A DNA stretch of 64,000 bases from Heterostelium album PN500 (lineage: Eukaryota > Evosea > Eumycetozoa > Acytosteliales > Acytosteliaceae), in the NCBI RefSeq assembly GCF_000004825.1, contig NW_008805097.1, forward strand, positions 62,001 to 126,000. Direction: 5' to 3'. Positions 23,891 through 36,195 of the stretch are shown here, one piece after another. Position 1 is the stretch's first letter. Every line of letters begins with the position of its first letter. Made by a program: the position numbers and the translations under genes. The notes beneath the pieces are model-generated. The model was not told where the DNA came from. It worked only from the letters and a program-made list of their open reading frames with translations, and did no database searches.

Positions 23891-24099
23891 TTATTATGAC
23901 ATGATTTATATGTATTAAATAGACAAACTAGATAATAATAGATGTGTGTTTTGATATTGAATATGCTTAAGTGTAATTTCTTTTAAATGTGTTTTTGTTA
24001 TAATATAACTATTGCTATTTTTTTGTTACCAGTTTGTTAGATATAATAAATTTCAAATCATCTTATCAATCTCGTATAATATAAATCATGTCATAATAA
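23891..24099. repeat. 21-base perfect inverted repeat, 167-base loop
   Basis: 23891-23911 reads TTATTATGACATGATTTATA(T) and 24079-24099 is its exact reverse complement. The loop is AT-rich with no ORF. It lies just upstream of the truncated gene piece. It could be the ends of a small foldback element, an RNA hairpin, or the scar of a rearrangement. Confidence 0.7.
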
Positions 24100-24266
24100 A
24101 AATAACTATAAAAAAGTGATAAACAGGAATACAACTAGTTGCGAAAGTTACATTTGTAAAAAAAATGTTATTCTTTTTTTTTTTTTTTTTGATGATCATC
24201 ACCCAGGGTTGGGGTAATTTGATTAATCACATATACTAACTTTAATTATATCATCAAAAAAAAACA

Positions 24267-27200
24267 ATGATAATATTACAATCACCTAACGATAGTCGAC
24301 AACATAAATACTTGAAACTCGATAATGAATTGTCAGTGGTATTAGTATCTGATCCAAATGTCGACCAAGCATCTGCATGCCTATCAGTTGGAGTAGGTTC
24401 GCTCTCTAATCCTGATGAATATCTCGGTTTGGCACACTTCCTAGAACATATGCTATTCATGGGCACAGAGAAATACCCAGTCGAGAGTGAATTCATCAAC
24501 TATGTACTATCGAATGGAGGTTCTTATAATGGTTCAACATCAAGTAAACTATTACTCTATAATTTAGCATAACAAATACATAATTATTAACCACCATCAC
24601 TCTTTTCTATCTACCTATATCTATCATTTTAAATAGATTCATTAACAACCTATTATTTCTCAGTGAATCAAGCCAATTTTCAACAAGCAATCGATAGATT
24701 TTCATCTTTTTTCGTATGTCCTCTATTCACAGAGAGTGGAACAACCAGAGAAATTAATGCTGTAAATTCTGGTACGATATGTGGATAATTAACAATAGAT
24801 AATAATATAAAATATAATTAACAATTAATAACACAATTACTTTAGAACATAATAATAATCTACAGAATGATGATAGAAGAAGTTATTTTATGCATCTTTT
24901 ACAATATGAAGGACATCCATTCGGTAGATTTGCAACTGGAAATCTTGATACGCTGAAAGTTGAAGACGGATTGAGAGAAAAGATGTTGGAATTCTATAAT
25001 AAATACTATTCATCGAATATCATGTATTTGGCAATGGTTGGTCGTGATCCAATCGAAACACTCGAGTCATGGGCAAGACAATATTTCTCAGCCATCAGAA
25101 ATCTATCGATCTCAAGACCGGCCTTCCCAACACTCTCACTGAACAACCAACCCATAAAAATAACAATGGTACCAGTCAAGAATACAAACAAACTATCTTT
25201 ATATTGGCCATTATCAGATTCAACCTATTCACATTATAACAGTAAGTCACCAACTATCTACTGTCGACAATATATATATGTAATTAACTTATCTTTGCTT
25301 ATAGATTATAAAACTAATAATATTGGTATTATAAGTCATATAATTGGTCATGAAAGTAAGGGATCTCTTTACTCTGTATTGCATCGTAAGGGATTTGTAT
25401 TTTCATTGTCAAGCAGTGTTAGTAACTATAATGAGAGTATCGAGATTGTTTCTATAAAGATGGAACTAACAGAGTCTGGAATGAATAATATCGATGAAAT
25501 TGTATCACTCGTTTATCAATACCTTGATTTAATCACATCTGATCTACCATCATACATTCACGAAGAGATTAAAATCAAACAGAAAATATCATGGGATAAT
25601 CTATCAAAAGTCGATCCAAAGAGTTATTCAACTGCTATCTCTAATACACTATCTGTATGTAACAATAACTTAATGATTAAACTATCTAACAAACTAATTT
25701 AACTAATCTAATAATTCAATAGAAAGTACCAAATAATCCAGAAGATGTGTTAAAGTATGGTTTCTATTGTGAGGAATATAAACCGGATCATATTACGGGT
25801 ATTATGAAACAGTTGAAACCAGAATCGATGGTTATGATGGTGTCGTCAAAGAGTTTCGAAGGAAAGACTGAAAGCGTTGAGAAATACTATGGTATCAACT
25901 ATACAAAGGAATTGATTGGTGCTGACAAGATTGCGCAGTGGAGATCGCTGCCAAAGAATGATGATCTCCACTTGATCGAACCGAATCGTTTCATGCCAAA
26001 GGATTTCACTATTAAGTCGGAGCAGCGCGTCGACGATGGCAGTGTAGATGTTCCACAGATGATCTACAATGCCAACGGCGTTAGATTGTATCATGCTGCC
26101 GACCACCACTATCACACACCGAAAGCATCGATCTACATCAACTTGGAATCACCGATGTTCGGTAGCTGCTTGACGTTGGTGCATCTCGCCGTATTCAAAC
26201 GCGCATTGAAAGAGGTGCTCAACGAGCAGATACTCTACTATCTGAGACTGGCTGGCACCAGCATGAAAGTGACACTGCAACTGACCAGCAATCATATGCA
26301 CTTCTTCGGTTACAACGACAAGCTCTTTGATACCGTACATCGAGTGTTCAAATTCATTAACGAATTCGACATTGACCAGAAATCGTTCGACACCGTCAAA
26401 GAGAAGACACGTCTAAGCTTTGTAAACTCAAACTTCCAAAGTGCATATCAAGTCGGTGTACGCGAATCAAACCTATTCAATTCAACAACTTCATTTAGTG
26501 TAACCGATAAGATTAATGAATTAACAAGTAACTATATATATAAACTTATTATTAAATAGATATGATAATAACTAACAAACAAAACAATTGTTACAAAATA
26601 GAAATAACAAAAGATAGTTTTATTCAATATATTAAACAATATTTTAGATCGATTAACTTTAAGATGCTTGTTAGTGGTAATGTAACAGCGAGTGAATCGA
26701 TAAAGTTTGTTGAGGAATTCCAGAGTGTATTGCCATTGCGATATCAGTGTTTCAGAGGTGACATTCCAAAGAGTAAGAAAGTATGTTTGGAGAGTGGTGT
26801 TGAATACAAGCGTAGAATGCTATCACCCGATCCTGAACAAGTAAACTCTGTATCGGTTACCTCTGTTCAGTGTGGAACGATTAACAGCGGTGATGACAGC
26901 AACAGCAAAAACAACTTGAAGAATGTAGCCATTGCAACGCTACTGCAACCAACGCTACACCAATCGTTCTTCAGTCAACTGCGAAGTGAACAACAACTTG
27001 GCTACGTCGTCTACATAACACTGGAGTTGACTAGCAATGTCATTCAATTCCGTATGGTCGTACAATCGAACAAGCAGCACTGTGAGTACATTCTGGAGCG
27101 TGTCAAACAGTACATCGTTAAACAGCTAGATTCACTACGCGCGCTTGACAGCGATAAATTCGCATCGCTGGTGAGCAGCTGCCAGAACAAGCTACTGGTG

Positions 27201-27506
27201 AAACCACAGAACATCTATGGATTGTCGAGCTCGCAATGGTCGAACGCCAACAACTACAACGATTTCGAAATCAACAAGAAACTGGTAGAGGAACTTGGTA
27301 GACTGCAACAATCAGAGGTAGTCGACTTTTTCCAACAACATTTCGTAGACACCACCACAAGAAAGCTATTCACAACACAACTATACCCTCACTCAATACC
27401 TATTCCAAATGAACAATCAACGGAATCATTGAAAATCATTGAAAAAGATGATGATTACATTGAATTTAAAAATCGATCATTATTTTATCCAAATAATCTT
27501 TGTTAA
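24267..27506 (+). CDS. Insulin-degrading enzyme-type M16 metalloprotease
   Basis: Six exons (24267-24543, 24637-24771, 24846-25241, 25305-25654, 25723-26527, 26602-27506) give 955 residues. The inverted zinc motif HxxEH is present near residue 54 (GLAHFLEHMLFMGTEKYP), with the downstream acidic helix (LFTESGTTREINAVNSEHNN). Next come QYEGHPFGRFATGNLDTL, FYNKYYSSNIMYLAMVG and the C-terminal block LRSEQQLGYVVYITLEL that binds substrate in this family. IDE/nardilysin-type proteases form a closed chamber and degrade peptides such as insulin, amyloid-beta and pheromones, in cytosol or peroxisomes. The nardilysin acidic insert is absent, so IDE type is favoured. The length is a little under the usual 1,000 because the N-terminus is short. 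No signal peptide is seen. Confidence 0.93.
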
Positions 27507-28255
27507 CAAAACAAATAAACAAACTAACAAAACAAACTAAACTTAAGTTATTTGTGCGATTTAAACACACAAATCAAACTAATAATAAATTAGATATATT
27601 AATAAAATCTTGTTTTGTTTTGTTTTTTTTTTTTATAAATGAGTCATCAAATATGGAATGATGATCAATCAATTCCAATTACTTAATTTCATTAAAAAAT
27701 ACAGTTATAAATATATATTTTCCTAAATTAGACATGAATGGTTTGAATGTTCATCATTATTGCTTCTTTGTCAAATCGTTATCTAAAATTTTATGTTTCT
27801 AAACAAAAAAAAAAGATATTTTTTTGTTTTTGTTTGTTTCGAAATTAATACTAAGAGAGGGTATAATGGCGACATGGTATGTTATTAAATGAATCCGAAT
27901 TTAATGAAAAATCACTGTGTGTGGGAAATTTTATTTTTTTAATTTAAATAAAAATCATTTTTAAATTCCCACACCTCACACACACTATTTTTTTTGTTCA
28001 TAATTGCATTAAAATTAAACTGGCAACACTAATATATTAAAAAACACACATACACACCAAACAACAAACTTTACTTATAATTATCAATTAATTTAATAAA
28101 GTTGTGTTTAGTATTGTTCTTCTTTTTTTTATCAATACATTACTTTTTATAATATTACTTTTTGTTATTTTTTTGGAAATACTTTGTATATATAGTTATA
28201 TAGATATTTGTGTGTTAATTAATTAATTTAATTAATAAATAAATAAATAATAAAA
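27507..28255. other. Intergenic region
   Basis: AT-rich gap between two plus-strand genes. An imperfect hairpin (GTGTGTGGGAAATTT near 27917 against AAATTCCCACAC near 27963) might act as a transcript end signal for the IDE gene. The last 60 bases before the ALDH start are TTAATTAATT/AAATAAAT-rich leader. Confidence 0.45.
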
Positions 28256-30039
28256 ATGGTTAATCCAAATATTCAAAGAATTAATCAAACTTTAAGAAAA
28301 GTATTTCTTACAAACAAGACTAGAAAGATCGATTGGCGTTACTCACAGTTGAAGGCAGTCAAGAAGTTGGTCACTGAGAACAAGGATGAGATTACCAAGG
28401 CCGTAAAGAAGGATCTCGGTAAGCCAGACTTTGAGATTCATCAGTCGGAGATCGCCATCATCTTGGCCGAGGTCGACGATGCCATCAGCAATCTCGAGTC
28501 GTGGTCAAAGCCAGAGAAGGTCTACAGTCCCATCCACTTTAAGCCATCGACTTCGCACATCATCAAGGATCCACTCGGTGTCGCACTCATCATCTCGCCA
28601 TGGAACTATCCAGTGAACTTGGCGTTGGTTCCACTGATCGGTGCCATCGCCGGAGGTAACTGCGCACTCCTGAAGCTCTCGCGTCACAGCGCATCCACCG
28701 GTGAGCTGATGTTCCGTCTCTTGAATAAATATATGGATACCGACTGTTTCTCGTTCGACTACGAAGGTGGTGCACAATACATTACAGATCTTCTCGAATT
28801 CAAGTGGGATCACATCTTCTTCACTGGTTCCGTCAACGTCGGACGTATCGTCTACCAAGCTGCTGCCAAATTCCTCACTCCAGTCACCTTGGAACTCGGT
28901 GGTAAGAATCCATGTATCGTTGACAAGAACATCAACATGAAGTTGGCTGCCAAAAAGATTGTTTGGTAAGTAGTAGTAGTAGTAGTTTATAAAATTAAAA
29001 ACAAAAGATAGGTTGTTTCTAACTTACTGTGTATTTTTTATCATTTACACAGGGGTAAATGTTGGAATGCTGGTCAAACATGTATTGGTTTGGATTATTT
29101 GTTGGTACACAAGTCGGTTTTGGATGAGTTGTTGGAGGAATGCAAGGCCGTTATGAAGGAGTTCTTTGGTGAGGATATCAAGGCAAGCACTTCATATGCC
29201 CGTGTCATCTCGAAGCAACACACCGAGAGACTGTCTAAGTTGTTCAACAATGGAAAGGTTGTCATTGGAGGTGACGCCGATATTGAAACCAACTACATTT
29301 CACCGACTTTTATTGTTGAACCAGATTTAGAGTCACCATTGATGACCGAAGAGATCTTTGGTCCAGTGTTACCAATTATCACCTATGAGAACATCGACGA
29401 AGCCATCGAATTCATCCAGGGTCGTGCCAACCCATTGACTCTCTACTTGTTCTCGCGTGACCAAGCCATCCAAGACCGTGTCCTCGAGTCGACCCAATCC
29501 GGATCGGTCATGTTCAACGACGTCTTGTTGCACTTTACCAATCCACACCTTCCATTCGGTGGTAGCGGTGATTCCGGTATCGGTGCATACCACGGTAAAT
29601 TGACATTCGACACCTTCACTCATCGTAGAGCATTGGTTAAAGGAACTACAAACAAGGTAAGTTAAAACAAAACAATCGATTAAAACAATACAACTCTCAT
29701 CCCTCCGCACACACACACACCACCTTTGGTCGCAGCGACACTAAAACAAATGACAATGAATTGTAATTATATTGCCGTGTTGGCTAACCTATCGAATATT
29801 GATTGATCATATATATAAGAAGGATACCAGTACGACTACTACTACTACTTCTACGTCGATTAGCTCACCAAAGAGTGATGTGAAAAAGTGAAATATATAT
29901 AATAAGATCATTTTATAGTAATTCATATCTTTTCATTTCATTAAAAAAACTCCAGTGGTTAGATATCCCATTAAAGTACCCACCCTACTCTGATTTCGCC
30001 GATAGTGTAGCTGGAAAAATGATTGGATCTGGATGGTAA
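28256..30039 (+). CDS. ALDH3-type (fatty) aldehyde dehydrogenase
   Basis: Three exons (28256-28965, 29053-29656, 29956-30039) give 465 residues, typical of ALDH class 3. Key parts: SPWNYPVNLALVPLIGAIA (cofactor region), FFTGSVNVGRIVYQAA, catalytic Glu in TLELGGKNPCIVD, catalytic Cys in NAGQTCIGLDYLL, EEIFGPVLPI, and the family C-terminus LPFGGSGDSGIGAYHGK, DTFTHRRALV, WLDIPLKYPPYSDF. It would oxidise medium or long-chain aldehydes with NAD(P)+. This last exon encodes PLKYPPYSDFADSVAGKMIG.. then SGW, with no long membrane anchor like that of animal ALDH3A2. Codons in the core are unusually GC-rich at third positions, suggesting high expression. An alternative terminal exon lies at 29823-29891 (separate entry). 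Confidence 0.92.
29823..29891 (+). CDS. Possible alternative last exon of the ALDH3-type gene
   Basis: Between exons 2 and 3 an acceptor (ATATAAGAAG) is followed by 69 bases open in the same phase as exon 2: DTSTTTTTTSTSISSPKSDV, then KK and a stop. Joined to the exon 2 donor at 29656 it would give a product with a Ser/Thr-rich 22-residue tail in place of the conserved PLKYPPYS end. It could also be spliced as a cassette only if a weak GTGAAA donor before its stop is used. Only the sequence supports it; chance open DNA of this size is possible, although the ACT/TCT-rich, low-A composition stands out from the intron. Confidence 0.4.
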   Translation, partial: DTSTTTTTTSTSISSPKSDVKK

Positions 30040-30576
30040 ATATCTCAAATACTTTTGTTTGACCATGTATGTCTGCAAATCGATGATTAACACTAAATTT
30101 TAAATCAAAAATACAGGTAAATTATTAGTTAAATAAAAATATATTTCATTTTAGTTATCTTGTAAAAAGTATTTTGTTGTTGTTTACTTTTTTTTTAGAT
30201 TTAATAGCTGCTGTGGTGTATGTATCATCAATCACAGTGTAATATTGTTTTTTTTTTTTTTTAAGACCATTAAGAATGGGTATATATTGGAAACTTATTT
30301 TGGACTTCGAAATATAGTATTCTTTTTTTGGAAATTGTTTTAACAATTTTAGTACAATACACTAATTACTGGCATTTACAGATAGGGATTTAAAGGTTCT
30401 GACTCATACTTTTGCTATTTAGTGTATGAATATGTAATAACGCTAGCTTTCATCAATCTACTATCAAAAAATACTAGTTAAGTTCAAATGATTCATAGTA
30501 AATAACCATTTTTTTATTAATTTTGTTTGATTTTGAATACAAATTATTATTAAAACTATGATTCTAACTTGATTGG
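30040..30576. other. Intergenic region
   Basis: AT-rich gap after the ALDH gene. I see no gene. ORF-like stretches come from T runs near 30190 and 30250. Confidence 0.45.
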
Positions 30577-30870
30577 TCAAAAATATACTTTTATGGTATT
30601 TGTATCTTTTGAGGTATTAAAATGAGCGTTTCTGAGCGCTAAATCCATGTCATTAATATTCTAATTTGATAAAAAAATCGTTAATATTGAAAGTCTTTTT
30701 AAAAAATAAAATAATATATATATTCGAATAAAACTTACATCTAGGATAAAAGGTTTGATTGTTACAATATTTGGGCCTTCATCAAATACCGACGATATTG
30801 AACCAATTGTTTTAGAATGTCCGTTGGTTGTAAAAGTGAGATCACCTACTTTTTTAACAAAATTATTCAT
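30577..30870 (-). CDS. Small protein of unknown function (71 aa)
   Basis: Two exons (30870-30739 and 30660-30577) with clean GTAAGT donor and TTAG acceptor join in phase 0: MNNFVKKVGDLTFTTNGHSK, TIGSISSVFDEGPNIVTIKP, FILDNINDMDLALRNAHF, ending TIKVYF. There is no signal peptide, membrane segment or motif I recognise. Codon use and the well-formed intron favour a real gene or a recently lost one. A short plus-strand open stretch starts 175 bases upstream in divergent orientation. Confidence 0.45.
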
Positions 30871-31045
30871 TTTAATATTAATTTTATGTTTGTAAAGTTA
30901 TTTGTTAAAAAGTGCTTAAACAATTTAAAATGAATTCAAGTTGTTATGGAATAAAAAAATTTTCCAATGGTTAAATTTTGTTAAAAATAAATTGTAATTT
31001 GCAAACTTGTTTTAATAATGGGTATTGAAATCACCATTTAAAAAA

Positions 31046-31289
31046 ATGAATAGAACTTATTTGAGATTCACAACACCAAGTGGCAGATTTGTTGACAATT
31101 ATAGCCATTACAAATGAATTTAATAAATATAAAAGTTTAAAAGTAAAGAGACTCTTAAATTCAATGGATCCCTACAAAGAAGATCTCAATTCAGGAATAT
31201 CCATAACAAAAGTCATTTCCATTAGATTATTGGACGATTTCTACCAGATCCATGACCCATTTAAAGTAATAGATGAATTTTTGAATTAA
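31046..31289 (+). pseudogene. Short unrecognised coding remnant
   Basis: From the ATG at 31046, 23 codons read MNRTYLRFTTPSGRFVDNYS.. and then stop. A second frame is open from 31080 to 31289 and reads coding-like from about 31116 (NEFNKYKSLKVKRLL, LDDFYQIHDPFKVIDEFLN). The two frames abut without a plausible intron between them. This suggests a small gene broken by one shift, or a fragment of a larger lost gene. No family is recognised. Confidence 0.3.
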
Positions 31290-32033
31290 TAGTTCTTTGG
31301 TTTAAGTCTACTCTAATACTAAAGGAATTCAATTGAAATTCCAGTTTTCATTGGGCCTAAACTTTTTTGATAGCGATCACTATTCTTATCACCAACGACT
31401 CTGATTTCTTTTTAATTTTTTAAAATCGTCTGCAAAAATAACAAAGTTGTAAATTTTAAAATATCTAATTTCAAAAAAATTCTTTGAAAGCTGTCATCAA
31501 TCAAAAAAAAATCTGTTCAGCTTTTGAAAAAAAAAAAATCAAGTTTTTTTGTTTTTTGATTTTTTGTTTTTTAATAAAATTTATTTTTATCAAGCTCTTA
31601 TACTATCACCCGTTATCGAAAATACACCTTAACAAATAATTAAGATATCTTTTGATTGTTTATTTTTATTTATCAAATAATAAGAGATATAATTAGATAG
31701 ATAGATAGTTAGATAGTTAGTTAGTTAGTTAGTAGTAAAAGAAGTTTTAATTGAGTAGAACTAAAACAACAACTAACTATAAATGTTGTAATATATACAA
31801 AAGAAAAAAAAAAAGTAAAGAAAGAATCTTTGAAATTTTTTTTTTATATTTATATTTTATTTGTTGTTGTATCATAGAATAGAATTTGAAGAATAATAAT
31901 AAACTAAACAGAACAGAGCAGAATAATAAGTAAATCAGTTTGTTTATTAGGATTTCACAAGTGTATATAATATTTTTATAATTAACTTTACAATTATAAA
32001 GAAAGAGAGAAAGAAAGAAAGAAAGAAAGAAAG
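31290..32033. other. Intergenic and 5' leader of the RhoGAP gene
   Basis: AT-rich DNA with GATA/GTTA microsatellite-like repeats near 31695-31735 and a purine-only GAAA repeat (about 31999-32033) that runs right up to the RhoGAP start codon and probably lies in its 5' untranslated leader. Confidence 0.5.
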
Positions 32034-35000
32034 ATGGAAACTGGTAATAATAATCATCATCATCATCAACATCAGAATCAATCATTGGAATCAATGATTT
32101 CAGCATTGCCATCGGCATCGCTATCACCAAGACCCACTCACAATGGTACACCAAGATCTCCACATCAGAATGATGATTTCTTAAACGATGGGTATGTTTA
32201 ATATTAATAATATTTTCTTAGAAAATATTTAATCAATCTATTATAATATTATTTATATCTATATATCTATATATCTCTCTCTTTATTTATAAATCTTTAG
32301 TATGGTGATAGATTTTCATTAACCAAACACACACGCACACACATAATTATGATTGTGATCACACACTATATTTTTATTTTTCACCCATTTCCTCTTCACA
32401 CCCACCCTCCTCTCATTTTTTTAGTTTTAACAAGATATTTAATATTAATATTGATATATTGTAGAAACATTCCATCGAAAGGTACAATTATAACAATATT
32501 GAATAAATTCTTGAGTAGAAGACCTGCAAAAGAAGATTTGATTCAAAATAGAGTATTAAAGTCAGAGTATAGACCTATTGCTCTGCGTTATAGCGTCATC
32601 GATACACTCTGTAATCACTTGGAGAGGAATGCATTGACACAGGAAGGTATATTCCGTGTATCTGGTTCTGCCAATCAGATTCGTTTGTTCTGGGCAACAT
32701 TCGTAAGCGACAACATTGATTTCCAATCGATCACAAACGAGCACAACGTATCGGGTGCATTGAAATTGTATATTCGTGAACAAACAGATCCACTCATTCC
32801 ATTCGAACAATGGTCATCATTCGTTACAAATCTAATGACAAAAAGTAAGTAATCAATCAATCTTTGATATCAAAATCATTCATGATTCTTTTTTGACACT
32901 AATTAATTAATTGTTGTTGTTTGTTATTGTTTTTAGATCATCAGGTTGAACCAGCAGATATATCAAATTTATTAACAAAGGTATCGTCAGTGGAGTATTT
33001 GAGGATCATAAAGAGAATATTGAGAATGTTGGTGGTGTTTGCTAGACACGCCAAAATCAACAAGATGAATGCATTCAATATGGGTGTGGTTTTCGGTCCG
33101 AATCTTTTCCGTTCCAAAGCGGATTCGCCAACCATCATGTACGAGTCGAAATACTCCAACGAATGTGTCACCAAGCTGATATTAAATTATGCAAGAGTAT
33201 TCCCAGATTTAGATATTCCACATTTAGGAACTGAAACAAATACAGAAGATTATGTAGATGAAAATAATACAAATAACAATAATAACAACAATATAAATGC
33301 AACAACAAGTAATAATGGTGCTTCATCTTCTTTGACCTCAACAAATGGAAATTCAAATAGCAATAATAATAATAATGAAAATGGATTGATGGTTTCAGAT
33401 ACTATTGGTAGTTCACCATCGCCTGTCTTTAGACCGATTAAAATCAGTGCTTCACCATCGACTTCCTCACCACAGCTACTCAGTATCACTGCACAACTCC
33501 AACAGGGAACCAATGAAAAACGTATTGCAAACTCACCTTCCAACTCGGCGCAACAATTGATCAAGAAGGAGCAACAGAGCACTGAGCGTTCCCCTTCTCC
33601 TATACATCCATCGCTTGCCGACGCCAACCAACATGCCGTCGCCAACAAAGTGTCGCCACTCGTTCACATGCGACGTCGTGATTTTAGCATGACCGATCTG
33701 ATCCGTCACCGTCTCTCGAAATCGAAACACTTCAAAAAGGAGGAAGGTTGGGATCACTTTTTAGTGCTGCAGATTCACGGTAATCTCATTGCCGCCAACA
33801 ACAGCAACCAGGGAATCGCCTCGACCATTCGTCCCAAAGGCAAAGCCAAGAAGGAGATACTCAACAACATAACATTCCAGCCGGTCTACATATTTGTATC
33901 GGCGCGTAACATTATTGTGTTTGACGTGCACTCGATGGAGATGACAACGATTCTACCACACGATCGTCTCAAGGAGTTTGCAATCGACGCTGTCAATCCC
34001 GGGCTGTTCTACCTGCAGGACACACTCAACGGAAAATTCTCATACTTCCTCGTGCCACGCCCGAAAATCATGGATCTACTGACACGTGTGCTGGAGCGTG
34101 GACGCGCCATTGCCAAGCTCACCAACAAAGCAATGGCGCATCTCACTCCGCGAAAGTTTGCCATGCTCGAGCAGAGCGGCGGCAGCCAATCGAGCTATGG
34201 AAAACTTCCAGAGGCGCGTCCTGTCTTTGAGGAGTTGGCAGCTCGTGGATTCTCAGAGCTCGACGTCTGGGAGGGAACTGTTGATCTCCTGGAGATAGTC
34301 CGCCAATTCAAATCGATATTGGTGCCATCGGACACCAAAGCAGTGGTGGAGTTCCTACTGCCTGGAATCGAAGACTTCAAAGGTGTCTATAGAAAATCAT
34401 ACAAACTGGATATCAACACCACCGTCTACAAAATCATCTGTTTGATTTGCGAAAAGGTAAACAATGAATCGTTGAAACCATCGAAATTTGTCATTCGAAC
34501 ACTCAAAGGACGTACTCTCTATGATAATCTGTCGTTGCGTGCCTACGGATTGGGATCGCTCTTCACCACCTGGCAACTACGTCTCATTTCCCTCGACCAA
34601 CCCGACAGTACCGGTAATTTTGTAGTGGAATTCCTCATGCCAGATTCACCTGAATTCAAAGGAATGCAAAAGAAAGCAATCAAAGTTGATGCCTATCAAC
34701 CATTAAAAAGAGTATGTTAAACAAATCATTTGTATATTTCAAAAAACAACTAACAATTTGTTTGTTTCTAGATTATGAAAGGATTATGTGATAAGTTGAA
34801 AGTACCAAAATATCATTATTACGATTTGATTGGACCGGAAGGACAGGTTTTGGGTGGCGATGATATTCTTTCGAGTATTGGTTTGGGTATCAAGTTCAAG
34901 ACATGTAAGATGAAGTTGCAGAAAAAGACATTCCCAGTCGGAAAGAATGTGGAGCAGGATACTCCAATGGTGCGTTCCGTTGTCAATGATATTATGGATT

Positions 35001-35639
35001 CGGTTTGGCAGAAACTACAGGAGCGACACCGCGAGCGTATCAGAATCTATTGTAAACATCTGTTGGATTACATCGTTGACCAAACTTTTATTGAGATTTC
35101 CAAGGCTGAGACGGTGCCACGTCGTGTCGCCATGTTGTCGCGTAACGCCCGCTCCGACTTTTACAGTTTGCTCGCCACCAAAGAGGAGGACGACCTCATC
35201 CTCTCCGAGACCGACGGCTACAAGAATCTACTGATAAACGCACGTAGCGTTGTCGAGAACGACTTGGAACCATCGCCAAACTACCCGATGTACAAGGTGA
35301 ACAACATGCGTAACATGCCAGGTTACAACCCATACAAGTCGTCGGCTGGGGATCGGATTGCCATCGCTCCGTGACATCAAGCTGAGCAACGCTAGAAACA
35401 CATTCATGTCCGACCTCGTTGATCAACGTCAACGTATCCACGTTCCACAATTGAAACAGCAAGTCACCAACAAATTCAAAGCCAGAAACGTCAACAGCAA
35501 CAGTCTGATAGTATCACAACTAGCACTCAAACCAGGCACATCCAAACTAGTCGAACAACTCAAAACAAGAATGGCTGATGTTAAAACATACGAAAATATC
35601 GATGAAATTGAAGATTTAGTTCCAACTTCAAAACAATAA
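32034..35639 (+). CDS. RhoGAP-domain protein with PH-like and duplicated ubiquitin-like regions
   Basis: Four exons (32034-32191, 32465-32844, 32937-34711, 34772 onward). Residues about 75-270 are a RhoGAP domain with arginine finger (EGIFRVSGSANQIR), the conserved helix VSGALKLYIREQTDPLIP and NAFNMGVVFGPNLF. It would switch off Rho/Rac GTPases at the actin cortex. An Asn/Ser linker follows, then a PH-like part (WDHFLVLQIHGNLIAA, NIIVFDVHSMEMTTILPHDR). Two related repeats come next: VEFLLPGIEDFKGVYRKSYK and VEFLMPDSPEFKGMQKKAIK, each followed by a ubiquitin-fold-like stretch. The frame of exon 4 stops at 35374 (GDRIAIAP), but coding continues one frame over to 35639 (LPSLRDIKLSNARNTFMSDL...PTSKQ). 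One surplus G in the GGGG at 35348-35351 would account for it: either a real frameshift or a sequence error. Confidence 0.88.
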
Positions 35640-36195
35640 TAATAATATTCATAATGATCAAACAATAACAACATAATAATAGCCAATAATGATATCAAAT
35701 TAGATAATAATAATAATAAGAGTAACACTCACCATCCATAACCTAACAATATTAATATATAAATAAAATCTGTAATATTATAAATAACAATAACCTGAAG
35801 ATATTTTTAAGTACATGTAAGTCTGATCAGAGAAGTGAGTGTTTTGTAACCACAAGTTTAAATTTCATTCTTTTTCTAAAAAAGAATATGTGGTGAATGT
35901 TGATTTGTTTTTTTTACCACTTCGCGAATATTGATATCTAAAGTCACATGGTCATTGCAAAAATTAAAAAAAGAAACATATTCTCTGTTCTCTGTGGTTT
36001 TATTCAACAGAGAACAATTAATTCTCTTAAACTAAAAGATGACTATAAATAATCAATGTACAAACCTAAATGACATTCATTCATTCAACAAACAAACAAA
36101 CAAACAAATCTAATTAAATCATTCAGATATCAGATCAATAAAAAAAAGATTTTATATAATTTAAATTTTTTTTATAATTATTAAATAGCAAATAA
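35640..36195. other. Intergenic region
   Basis: AT-rich gap between two plus-strand genes, with a short imperfect hairpin-like pair TTCTCTGTTCTCTGTGG/CAACAGAGAACAATTAATTCTC near 35981-36025. No gene is seen. Confidence 0.45.
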
